A stretch of 11,621 nt of DNA from an uncultured Clostridia bacterium (GTDB taxonomy: Bacteria > Bacillota > Clostridia > Christensenellales > CAG-314). The stretch covers positions 1 to 11,621 of the forward strand of contig CAKPPA010000025.1 of assembly GCA_934177025.1 (NCBI GenBank). The letters run 5' to 3'. The notes beneath the pieces are model-generated. The model worked only from the letters and a program-made list of their open reading frames with translations. It was not told the origin of the DNA and did no database searches. Position numbers and translations under genes: made by a program. Shown here piece after piece: positions 5,453 to 11,621 of the stretch (positions within the stretch are counted from its first letter, which is position 1; each line of letters starts with the position of its first letter).

Positions 5453-6346
5453 ATGAAGAAATTTGTGAAATTGGCATTAGCACTTTGCCTTACTTTGGCA
5501 TTGTTGTTGTCGTTTGCGGCTTGCGGTCCGAAAGCAGGTCCGGAGGAATTTTATGCAGGCACGATGGCGTTAGCAAAAGGCGTTGAAAAAACGTTGGACG
5601 ACATCCCTGCCATCGCATTGCGTTTGGACGGCGCAGGCAACTACACGTTGGCAGTGACTTACAACGCATCCGGCGAATTTGCGGAATGCGGCGCAACCTT
5701 AAAAGGTAAATACGAAAAAACGGAGGATTCGATTTCCTTAAAAGTGAATGAGGACACCGTGAAGTTCGCAGTGAAGGGCGGCTCCTTGAAAATGGCGGAA
5801 GCGGACACTGCAAAATTGTTTGCAGCGGTAAAAAGCGCATCCGGTAGCACGAAGGAAGTGTACGTAAACAGAGTGTACATGGACGCCGTAAAAGCATTGC
5901 CGGAAGGAACGACGGTCAAAACCACGCAGGACTACATCGGAACGTACGTTAACGTTATCCCTGCAGGCCCGATGATCGGTAACTATTACTGTGTTTTGCA
6001 CTTCGGTTTGGAAGATGCAACCGCAACGGAAGGCAAATACGTGTTCTCCATCATTTACGATTCGGGCGACGCGCAATTCGGTAACTTCTCGTCCACGCTA
6101 CACGGAACCTACAAATTGGATGGAACGAAAATGACGTTGTCGTACACGTTTACGGACGGCACCGAAAAAACTTACGAAATGACGAAAGTCGGCGACGGCT
6201 TCAAAATGGAAGTTGCAGTTGCGAAAGAGTTCAACAAAGCACTCGGTAATGCTGCAGGCACGGAGGAAGGCGACTCCAACCAAGTTGCAAACTCCATGCG
6301 GAACGACATGTTGGTGAACATGGTAAAAGCGGTAAAAGCAGCATAA
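5453..6346 (+). CDS. Lipoprotein of unknown function with an internally repeated beta-rich module
   Basis: This protein has 297 residues. Residues 1-23 are a lipoprotein signal peptide with lipobox SFAAC and lipidated Cys24, so it should be anchored on the outer face of the membrane. The mature part seems to contain two copies of one module: residues about 62-114 (GNYTLAVTYNASGEF, later TLKGKYEK, ending GSLKM) and about 194-252 (GKYVFSIIYDSGDAQF, later TLHGTYKLDG, ending DGFKM). Each reads as a run of short beta strands of the 'G-x-Y ... G-x-Y ... L/M-T-L' kind seen in lipocalin-like lipoproteins. The linker carries a helix-like stretch (about 116-150). No enzymatic motif is visible and I do not recognise the family. 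The start is fixed by GGAGGG at 5442-5447. It is a single-gene unit with a promoter resembling that of the Big2 lipoprotein and its own terminator. Confidence 0.8.
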   Translation: MKKFVKLALALCLTLALLLSFAACGPKAGPEEFYAGTMALAKGVEKTLDDIPAIALRLDGAGNYTLAVTYNASGEFAECGATLKGKYEKTEDSISLKVNEDTVKFAVKGGSLKMAEADTAKLFAAVKSASGSTKEVYVNRVYMDAVKALPEGTTVKTTQDYIGTYVNVIPAGPMIGNYYCVLHFGLEDATATEGKYVFSIIYDSGDAQFGNFSSTLHGTYKLDGTKMTLSYTFTDGTEKTYEMTKVGDGFKMEVAVAKEFNKALGNAAGTEEGDSNQVANSMRNDMLVNMVKAVKAA

Positions 6347-6384
6347 GCAAAAAGGCGCTTCGTTTTACAAAATTGAAAACGCAA

Positions 6385-6414
6385 AAATCGACGGATTGTT
6401 CCGTCGATTTTTTT
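6385..6414 (+). terminator. Rho-independent terminator after the lipoprotein at 5453
   Basis: AAATCGACGG pairs with CCGTCGATTT over 10 bp around a 6-base loop, followed by a run of T. It lies about 40 bases after the stop. The A run on its left makes it potentially bidirectional. Confidence 0.92.
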
Positions 6415-6606
6415 GTGTTTTTTCTGTTACGGCGGCGATTCCGTTGGAACGTAGGGGCGGGCAAGGCGGGAGGAGGGAGCATTTTTCCTTTCGGTGGTTG
6501 GCGTTGCTGGGCGATTTTTCGGTTGTTTTTCGTGCCGCATTTTTCGGGAAGGTTTGCTTTTAAGTAGGTAAGCCCACGCACCCTTTTTCCGCCCCTGTTG
6601 CCGATT

Positions 6607-6628
6607 CGGTAAAATTCAATTTTCAGGC
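6607..6628. repeat. 22-bp direct repeat with palindromic core, copy 1
   Basis: This is identical to 6673-6694. The core AAAATTCAATTTT is a perfect inverted repeat around one C, flanked by CGGT on the left and CAGGC on the right. A palindromic core in a duplicated site upstream of an operon is what a dimeric regulator site would look like, but no regulator is known here. Confidence 0.75.
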
Positions 6629-6672
6629 ATTCTAAACCATCGGAGCCGACCTTATGGCGGAATTGCTACTTC

Positions 6673-6694
6673 CGGTAAAATTCAATTTTCAGGC
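6673..6694. repeat. 22-bp direct repeat with palindromic core, copy 2
   Basis: Exact second copy of 6607-6628, 66 bp downstream in the same orientation, leaving 44 bp of unrelated sequence between them. It lies about 270 bp upstream of the -35 box of the ABC operon promoter. Confidence 0.75.
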
Positions 6695-6966
6695 GCGGGA
6701 AACTCTCAAAAAAGGGCGGTCAAAAAAAAGGATTTTTTTGCGGTTTTTTGTAAAAAACTCCTACAAAACGCTAAAAATACATAAAATTTACAAACGGAAG
6801 GAAAACAAAATTGCTTTTCGCAAAAGGCCGAAAAAAATTTTTTCGTGTTCCGCCGTAAAATTTTCGGTTTTTTAGTAAAACACCGAAAATATTCCGTTTT
6901 ATTTTGCAAAACCGCACAAGTTTTGCCGAATTTTTTACTGCTTTAGTGTGGTAAATCAATAAATAC

Positions 6967-6995
6967 TTGACATTGCTTTTTAAAAAATTTATAAT
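6967..6995 (+). promoter_or_regulatory. Consensus sigma-70-type promoter of the ABC importer operon
   Basis: TTGACA (6967-6972) and TATAAT (6990-6995) are perfect consensus boxes with the optimal 17-base spacer. The predicted start near 7002 leaves a leader of about 105 bases. The TTG following the -35 also occurs in the two lipoprotein promoters at 3255 and 5389, but the rest of the spacer differs. Confidence 0.9.
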
Positions 6996-7010
6996 AGGAC
7001 AATAGAAAAT

Positions 7011-7081
7011 TGTTTTTTGTTTTTGTTTTTTCTGCGAAGATTAAGTAAAATTTCGGTAAATAAAAACAAAAACGAAAAACA
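7011..7081 (+). promoter_or_regulatory. Long A/U-rich stem-loop in the leader of the ABC operon mRNA
   Basis: Bases 7011-7030 (T runs separated by G) pair with 7062-7081 (A runs separated by C) over 20 consecutive positions, with a single T-G wobble at 7018/7074 and a 31-base loop. The arm ends 12 bases before the SD sequence of the substrate-binding protein gene. A small alternative hairpin, ACAAT/ATTGT at 6999-7013, at the extreme 5' end overlaps the left arm, so the two are mutually exclusive. Likely roles are mRNA stability or control of ribosome access; none is proved, and low-complexity sequence can pair by chance. Confidence 0.5.
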
Positions 7082-7106
7082 GTGCATCTTTTAAGGAGGG
7101 TAAATC

Positions 7107-9002
7107 ATGAAAAAATTCAAAGTGCTGGCTTTGGTCCTGATGCTGCTTATGGTAGCACCGTTGATCGTTGCTTGTACGCCACCGGATTTGGATGCGTCGA
7201 ACGCATTGACTTGCGTTACGTCGGCATTCCCGAAAAAGTTAAATCCGTACAACGCCAGCAACACGGAAACGTTCGTGTTGGAACGCCTTTACGAACCGTT
7301 GTGTGACTGGGACAAGGAAGGCAACAAGTATGGGTCGGAATGCATTGCGAACGACGTTGATTTGAGCAAACTCGCTTCGCAGGAAATCACGGTTACGTTG
7401 AAGGACAACGTGATGTGGAACGACGGCCAAAAATTGACGGCGGACGACGTAAAATTTACGTTCGACTTTTTGACGAAAATCGCAGTGGGCAACAGCGGTA
7501 ACCTTACGTTCCCGATTTTTGCAAACTTCGTTAACGCGGCAATCAACACGTCCGACGACGGCTACTTCACGAAAGTAAGCGACACGGTGTTCAAACTGAA
7601 ACTGAAGGACGACAAAGCAGCGGCGAACATGCGTTCCTTGCTGACGGCAATCCTTATCATCCCGAAACACATTTGGGAAAACGAAACGAACCACACGACG
7701 CCGAACAAGGTCAATCCGGTCGGCAGCGGTGCGTACAAATTGGTTTCCATGTCGGAAAGCATGATTCGTTTGGAAAAAGTGGACACGTACCACACGCCGG
7801 CGTTGTATGCTCCGAAGCAAATCATCGTAAAACAGGAAGCAAACCAAAACAAAGCGATTTTGGCAGTGCAAAACGGCAAAGCGGACGTTTACTTGAACGC
7901 AATCAGTGCTGTGGAAGCAAAAGGCTTGGATAAGGAAAAGGACAGTACCGCAAAAGTTTACAACGTGCCTTCGACAACGGTATCTTCGTTGATGCTGAAC
8001 GTGCGCGTGTTCGAAAGCCCGATTTTGCGTCAGGCAATCAGCCTCGCAATCGATCAGGATGATTTGATTAATTCCGCTTTGGAAGGCTACGGTAAAAAAG
8101 CAGGTCCGGGCGGCACGATGGACGAATCGTTGACGGGCGGCGCAAGTGCCCCGACGAATCCGTTTGCTACGGACAAAAAAATTAACGAAGCCGTAACGAG
8201 GGATCCGGCAAAAGCGTTGCAAATGCTGAAGGATTACTTTAAAAACGGCGGAAAAGTGTGGAGACCGAAAAACGTCAACGACATTTCCGGTTCGGACATT
8301 AAGGAAAAAATGGTGGAAGTTGCTTACACTTACAACGAAACTTCCAAGTACTTTGAGGATGCAAACGGCAACAGATTGACGGTTTACGTTTGGTCGAAAG
8401 TGGACGGCGTAGGCAACACGCAGTTGATTAAGGACGGCATTTTCAAATCCTTGAAGGAAATCGGAATCGAAGGACAAACGAAGGCATTCGGTAGCACCAG
8501 CGCATCCGACTCGCAAATGAAACCGGGCGGACAATGGGCATTCTTCGATATGTACTTGTGGAACATGGTTGTGGACAACACCAACTTCACGGTAACGTTC
8601 GGCTACCAGTTCGGTATGGATCACGATGCATCCGGCAATGCGGTAGTTCCGGCTTCGAGCTTTAACTACGGTTTCTTCGATGCGGATCTGTACACGGCGG
8701 CAAACGTCGAAAAATGGTACGGCGACACCATCAGTGCGGAAATGAAAGCGGAATACGTAAAAATCAGCAAACTGAACGAAAAAATCGAAGCATTGAAAGT
8801 TGCTTTGACGGCGGACGATCAAAAAGCGTTAGCGCAGGAAATCGAACAGTTGGTTTGCGGAACGTACTACAAAATTCCGTTGTACTCGGCAAACAACCTG
8901 TATGTATACTCTACGCAAAAATGGACGGGTTGGACGGCAGTGGATAATGAACCTATCATGAACTCCCAAACGTTCAAAAACCTGACGCGCGTAGCGGCAT
9001 AA
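7107..9002 (+). CDS. ABC transporter substrate-binding lipoprotein, family 5 (oligopeptide/dipeptide type)
   Basis: This 631-residue protein is somewhat longer than the usual 500-560 of the family. Residues 1-22 are a lipoprotein signal peptide with lipobox IVAC and Cys23. The mature part is an SBP_bac_5 domain: an N-terminal FPKKLNPYNAS stretch (about 41-51), the strong family signature VMWNDGQKLTADDVKFTFDF (about 102-121), NPVGSGAYKL (about 203-212) and PILRQAISLAIDQDDLI (about 305-321). These proteins capture peptides, and in some members nickel, heme or sugars, outside the cell and deliver them to the permease; the substrate here cannot be told from sequence. SD AAGGAGGG at 7093-7100 fixes the start. 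It is the first gene of the operon with the two permeases and ATPase that follow, separated from them by a 124-base spacer containing hairpins. Its promoter is perfect consensus, as expected for an abundant binding protein. Confidence 0.93.
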   Translation: MKKFKVLALVLMLLMVAPLIVACTPPDLDASNALTCVTSAFPKKLNPYNASNTETFVLERLYEPLCDWDKEGNKYGSECIANDVDLSKLASQEITVTLKDNVMWNDGQKLTADDVKFTFDFLTKIAVGNSGNLTFPIFANFVNAAINTSDDGYFTKVSDTVFKLKLKDDKAAANMRSLLTAILIIPKHIWENETNHTTPNKVNPVGSGAYKLVSMSESMIRLEKVDTYHTPALYAPKQIIVKQEANQNKAILAVQNGKADVYLNAISAVEAKGLDKEKDSTAKVYNVPSTTVSSLMLNVRVFESPILRQAISLAIDQDDLINSALEGYGKKAGPGGTMDESLTGGASAPTNPFATDKKINEAVTRDPAKALQMLKDYFKNGGKVWRPKNVNDISGSDIKEKMVEVAYTYNETSKYFEDANGNRLTVYVWSKVDGVGNTQLIKDGIFKSLKEIGIEGQTKAFGSTSASDSQMKPGGQWAFFDMYLWNMVVDNTNFTVTFGYQFGMDHDASGNAVVPASSFNYGFFDADLYTAANVEKWYGDTISAEMKAEYVKISKLNEKIEALKVALTADDQKALAQEIEQLVCGTYYKIPLYSANNLYVYSTQKWTGWTAVDNEPIMNSQTFKNLTRVAA

Positions 9003-9013
9003 TTGTAAAATTC

Positions 9014-9033
9014 ACCGGCTTGAAAAAGCCGGT
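9014..9033 (+). promoter_or_regulatory. Intercistronic hairpin 1 (GAAA tetraloop)
   Basis: ACCGGCTT and AAGCCGGT form a perfect 8-bp stem closed by a GAAA tetraloop, 12 bases after the binding-protein stop. No T run follows, so it is more likely to protect the upstream mRNA from 3' exonucleases than to terminate. Its last three bases can instead extend hairpin 2. Confidence 0.7.
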
Positions 9034-9098
9034 AGACATAACAAACCAAAAGAATAGGAAATGGGTATGGAGGCTTCGGCTGGTTTGTTATGTCTATC
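9031..9098 (+). promoter_or_regulatory. Intercistronic hairpin 2 (16-18 bp stem), possible partial terminator
   Basis: Bases 9033-9048 pair perfectly with 9081-9096 (16 bp; left arm TAGACATAACAAACCA). Adding one G-U and one G-C pair at the base takes it to 9031/9098. The loop is 32 bases. A T-rich tail (TTTTGATTTCTTTTT) follows, interrupted by G, A and C, so partial termination is plausible. Structures at this position, between binding protein and permease genes, commonly give a higher level of binding protein; that use here is inference. Confidence 0.7.
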
Positions 9099-9126
9099 AT
9101 TTTGATTTCTTTTTACGGAGGAGATA

Positions 9127-10101
9127 ATGAAAAAAGGGTATATGCTAAAGAGAATCCTCGTGGCCGTGTGCTTGTACGCGGTTGTGCTGGTTCTCAACTT
9201 TATTCTTCCGCGTTTGATGCCTGGGGATCCGGCGCAGCCGTACTATCCCGCAGGCGCCAGTGAAGAATTGAAAGAACAAATCCGTGAAAGCTTAGGCTAC
9301 AACGGAACGATTTTCGAACAATTCGGCGTTTATTTCGGAAACGTGTTCCGCGGAAACTTCGGTACTTCCATTTTGTATGGCGAACCGGTTTTCGACACGA
9401 TTTTCCGTCACTTGCCTTGGACGTTGGTTTTAACGTTTACGGGCTTGGTAATTAACGTAATTATCGGAACGCTCATCGGCGCGTACTGCGCAACAAAACG
9501 TGGAAAAACCGCCGACAACATTTTGATGGGTGCTTCGTCCATCACCACCGCATTACCGGCGTTTTGGATTGCAATGGTGCTGGTTATGGTGTTCGGTTAC
9601 ACGTTGCAATGGCTGCCGACCGGCGGACGCTTGTCGGACGCTTACGACGGTTTGCCGTTTGCCTTCTACATGATGGGCGACTTAATGCGCCACATGTTGT
9701 TGCCTTTGATTTCCATGTGTATCGGCGGTATCATTTCGTACGCAATGAATGCGCGTAACGCGATGATTGCCGTTACCGGCGACGACTACATTATGACGGC
9801 AAAAGCAAAAGGACTTTCCTCGAAAGCAGTGCTTTACAAACACACGTTGCGTAACGCAATGCTTCCGATTGTGACGCAAGTCGGCCTCGGTGTGGCAACG
9901 CTCATCGGCGGCTCCGTCGTTGTAGAACAAATTTTTAACTGGAACGGTATGGGAATGCTGTTCCTCGAAGCAAACAACACGAAAGACTACAACTTGATGC
10001 TGGCAATTATGATGCTGATGTCTGCACTGACGTTGGTGGTAAACCTGATTGTCGACTTCTTGTATTCGGTTTTGGACCCTCGGGTAAAGGACGGGAAGTA
10101 A
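9127..10101 (+). CDS. ABC transporter permease, OppB/DppB type
   Basis: This 324-residue inner-membrane permease is of normal OppB/DppB length. A first transmembrane helix (about 9-28) precedes the extracellular N-terminal region, which has the family's FRGNFGTSI segment (about 74-82). The BPD_transp_1 core (about 95-315) carries five further hydrophobic segments. The EAA loop that docks on the ATPase is seen as DDYIMTAKAKGLSSKAVLYK through LRNAMLPIV (about 219-249), followed by EQIFNWNGMGMLFLEA and the usual C-terminal LDPRVKDGK. SD GGAGGAGA just before ATG 9127 fixes the start. It forms the heterodimeric channel with the next gene's product, one base downstream, for import of the ligand delivered by the lipoprotein at 7107. 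Confidence 0.95.
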   Translation: MKKGYMLKRILVAVCLYAVVLVLNFILPRLMPGDPAQPYYPAGASEELKEQIRESLGYNGTIFEQFGVYFGNVFRGNFGTSILYGEPVFDTIFRHLPWTLVLTFTGLVINVIIGTLIGAYCATKRGKTADNILMGASSITTALPAFWIAMVLVMVFGYTLQWLPTGGRLSDAYDGLPFAFYMMGDLMRHMLLPLISMCIGGIISYAMNARNAMIAVTGDDYIMTAKAKGLSSKAVLYKHTLRNAMLPIVTQVGLGVATLIGGSVVVEQIFNWNGMGMLFLEANNTKDYNLMLAIMMLMSALTLVVNLIVDFLYSVLDPRVKDGK

Positions 10102-10102
10102 T

Positions 10103-11146
10103 ATGGCGAACAACAATACTAAAACTTCCGTTCAGGAATTTTTCAAAAAGGTCGGTCAATTTTTCGTCGTCGTCGGTTTGGCGATTTGGCAAATCTTGAA
10201 AAAAATCGGCAAATTCTGTCAAAGAGTGTGGAGACATCCGCGCGGTAAACTCGGTGTAATTATGATCGGTTTATTGGTGTTGGTGGCGATTTTCGGGCCA
10301 CTGCTCGTAACGGACGTTTACAACTCCGACACGTACGACGAACACTTTATGGCACCTTGTGCCGAGCACATTTTGGGAACGGACGCCAAAGGCCGCGACG
10401 TTTTGAGCATGGTGGTGTACGGAGCGCAAATTTCCCTGATGGTAGGTATCTTTACTGCTTTGGGAACGACGTTTGTCGGTGCTACGATGGGTATCCTTGC
10501 CGGCTACTTAGGCGGCTGGGTGGATATGCTGATCATGCGTTTAGTCGACCTGTTGCTGGTGTTGCCGTCGCTACCGATGATGATGTTGCTTTCGGCATTA
10601 CTGGGCTACAGCTTTACAACGTTGATCCTTGTGTTTATCATTTTAGGCTGGGCGGGCACGGCTCGTATGATTCGTGCGCAGGTACTGAGCATGAAGGAAT
10701 CCAACTACGTCAAAGCGGCACAGTTGGCAGGCGCGCGCAGCGGCTACATTATGTTTAAACACATCCTTCCGGGCGTGTCCAACTTGTTGGTTATGAACAC
10801 CGCAATGAGTAGTGCGGGCTTCATGGTTGCCGAAGCAGGACTTTCGTTCATCGGCTTGGGCGATCCGGTTAAGGTAAGCTGGGGTAAAATGATTACCGAA
10901 GCGCAATCCGGCTTTACGCAGGGCGCATGGTGGTTGATCCTCGTTCCGGGACTTGCAATTTGCTACGCCGTTATCGGATTTATGCAATTCGGTCTCGCGC
11001 TGGAGGAAATCTTCAACCCTCGTATGGGATCTGCAAACAAAGTTTGGAAAATCTTCCGGAAACTCGACAGCTCTCAAATCGACGAAGTCTTCGACCAAAT
11101 GGATAACGAGGGCAATATTGATATCGCGGAGGTTGCGGCGCAATGA
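10103..11146 (+). CDS. ABC transporter permease, OppC/DppC type, with unusual N- and C-terminal extensions
   Basis: This 347-residue protein is longer than the usual 290-310. Residues about 48-308 are the OppC-type core: first transmembrane helix (about 50-70), the hallmark HILGTDAKGRDVLS (about 89-102), the BPD_transp_1 segment, the EAA loop (SNYVKAAQLAGARSGYIMFK, about 200-219, then HILPGVSN), and AGLSFIGLGDP. Residues 1-45 are an extra basic, partly hydrophobic N-terminus (a hydrophobic stretch at about 17-32), and residues about 309-347 are a cytoplasmic tail with the acidic segment DEVFDQMDNEGNIDIAE. The tail has only a vague EF-hand-like look and lacks the first ligand position. It begins one base after the previous stop, with its ribosome binding site inside that gene, and its stop overlaps the next start (ATGA), so the genes are translationally coupled. 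It pairs with the OppB-type permease. Confidence 0.93.
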   Translation: MANNNTKTSVQEFFKKVGQFFVVVGLAIWQILKKIGKFCQRVWRHPRGKLGVIMIGLLVLVAIFGPLLVTDVYNSDTYDEHFMAPCAEHILGTDAKGRDVLSMVVYGAQISLMVGIFTALGTTFVGATMGILAGYLGGWVDMLIMRLVDLLLVLPSLPMMMLLSALLGYSFTTLILVFIILGWAGTARMIRAQVLSMKESNYVKAAQLAGARSGYIMFKHILPGVSNLLVMNTAMSSAGFMVAEAGLSFIGLGDPVKVSWGKMITEAQSGFTQGAWWLILVPGLAICYAVIGFMQFGLALEEIFNPRMGSANKVWKIFRKLDSSQIDEVFDQMDNEGNIDIAEVAAQ

Positions 11147-11621
11147 GTAATATTAACAGCGAAACCGTGCTGAAGGTTAAAAATCTGAAAGTTATGTTCG
11201 CGTCCGACAGGGGTATGATTCGCTCCGTGGAAGGCGTGGACCTCGAAGTACACAAAGGCGAATGCGTCGCGCTGGTCGGCGAATCCGGATGCGGAAAAAG
11301 CGTTACGTCCCTGACGATTATGGGACTGCGCAACGAACCTCCTTGCATTTGGAAGGCGGATCAGTTGGACTTGAACATCAACGGCCAAATGGTGTCGTTG
11401 ATGGGCAAAACCGAAAAGGAACTGCAGGACATCCGCGGAAAGTACATTTCCATGGTATTCCAGGATCCGATGACCTGCTTGAATCCGGTTATGACGTGCG
11501 GCGCGCAAATTGACGAAGTGTTCCTGCGGCACCAAAAGGACGACATGCAGCAGGAAATCAACGCCGTTAAGGAACAAAAACAGGCGTTGCAAGCAAAAGC
11601 AAAACAACTGAAGGAGGAAGG
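11143..11621 (+). CDS. ABC transporter ATP-binding protein, OppD/DppD type, 5' part only
   Basis: The gene is cut by the window edge after 159 codons. ATG 11143 overlaps the preceding stop as ATGA, and GGAGG at 11129-11133 serves as ribosome binding site. Visible are the N-terminal beta strands (VLKVKNLKVMF), Walker A GESGCGKS (residues 46-53) and the Q-loop block MVFQDPMTCLNPVMTCGAQI (104-123) characteristic of OppD/DppD ATPases. It would hydrolyse ATP on the cytoplasmic side to drive import through the two permeases; family members normally work with an OppF/DppF partner, which would lie to the right. After FLRHQ (127-131), where the family normally runs into the helix leading to the ABC signature, there is a charged Gln/Lys/Glu-rich helix (about 132-159) with coiled-coil spacing that continues past the edge. 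The signature motif and Walker B are outside the window. Confidence 0.93.
   Translation, partial: MSNINSETVLKVKNLKVMFASDRGMIRSVEGVDLEVHKGECVALVGESGCGKSVTSLTIMGLRNEPPCIWKADQLDLNINGQMVSLMGKTEKELQDIRGKYISMVFQDPMTCLNPVMTCGAQIDEVFLRHQKDDMQQEINAVKEQKQALQAKAKQLKEE

Larger units (their letters stand above)
6415..6966. other. Gene-free spacer upstream of the ABC importer operon
   Basis: No credible gene is present. The first part is GC-richer, with a GGGCGGGCAAGGCGGGAGG stretch near 6457. The middle holds a pair of 22-bp direct repeats (6607-6628 and 6673-6694). The last 250 bases are very AT-rich, with many A and T runs, up to the consensus promoter at 6967. Short Lys-rich frames here (for example 6654-6875) lack ribosome binding sites and look random. 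Confidence 0.6.

Noticed and set aside
6607..6694. Possible short CRISPR array
   Set aside because: There are only two 22-bp units with one 44-bp gap and no cas genes; a CRISPR call is not supported.
6654..6875. 73-codon Lys-rich plus-strand open frame
   Set aside because: There is no ribosome binding site, it is AT-rich low complexity, and it overlaps the 22-bp repeat.
7239..8822. 527-codon minus-strand open frame opposite the substrate-binding protein gene
   Set aside because: It is a codon-bias shadow: the sense frame is a clear SBP_bac_5 protein, and the antisense product is Cys/His/Phe/Arg-rich with no family features and no ribosome binding site.

Overview
The window looks like chromosome from a monoderm Clostridia-type bacterium (Bacillota), plausibly an uncultured gut lineage. 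The grounds are strong AGGAGG-type ribosome binding sites in front of every gene, five lipoproteins with short Lys-Lys signal peptides and an A-x-C or A-A-C lipobox, AT-rich spacers with classical sigma-70/sigma-A promoters, and a transketolase split into two subunit genes. This taxonomic placement is inference from style; no marker gene is present.

Layout. (1) Bases 1-1103 carry the end of the transketolase N-terminal subunit gene and the complete C-terminal subunit gene on the plus strand, closed by a rho-independent terminator at about 1233. (2) Bases 1391-2920 hold two tandem, minus-strand paralogous lipoproteins (about 85% identical by eye), each an FMN-binding domain with an intact D-x-x-T-G-A-T flavinylation motif. 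Each copy has its own promoter, the same small 5'-UTR hairpin and a terminator, so a complete expression cassette was duplicated. (3) Bases 3339-6346 hold two plus-strand single-gene units for secreted lipoproteins of unknown function: one with two Big2-type Ig-like domains plus an unrecognised C-terminal domain, and one with an internally repeated beta-rich module. Their promoters share sequence well beyond the -35 and -10 boxes. (4) From 7107 to the right edge runs an oligopeptide/dipeptide-type ABC importer operon: lipoprotein substrate-binding protein, two permeases, and the start of an ATPase. It is driven by a perfect TTGACA-17-TATAAT promoter, with a long hairpin in the leader and two hairpins between the binding protein and the first permease.

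How the genes fit together. The transketolase pair serves the non-oxidative pentose phosphate pathway. The importer operon is a self-contained uptake system, and the intercistronic hairpins probably let the binding protein be made in excess of the membrane parts. The flavinylated lipoproteins are probably extracytoplasmic one- or two-electron carriers whose redox partners and ApbE flavin transferase lie outside the window. The lipoproteins at 3339 and 5453 cannot be given a function, but their matching promoters suggest shared regulation.

The long gene-free spacers (about 1.97-2.33 kb, 4.71-5.39 kb and 6.42-6.97 kb) hold no convincing genes. Two of them are strongly strand-asymmetric, with nearly all pyrimidines on the strand downstream of a gene's terminator, and contain degenerate or tandem repeats. 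Nothing in the window amounts to a clearly new defence or mobile system. The most noteworthy items are the duplicated flavinylated lipoprotein cassette with its conserved leader hairpin, the shared lipoprotein promoters, the leader and intercistronic RNA structures of the importer operon, and the unusual tail and insertion in the OppC-like and OppD-like proteins.
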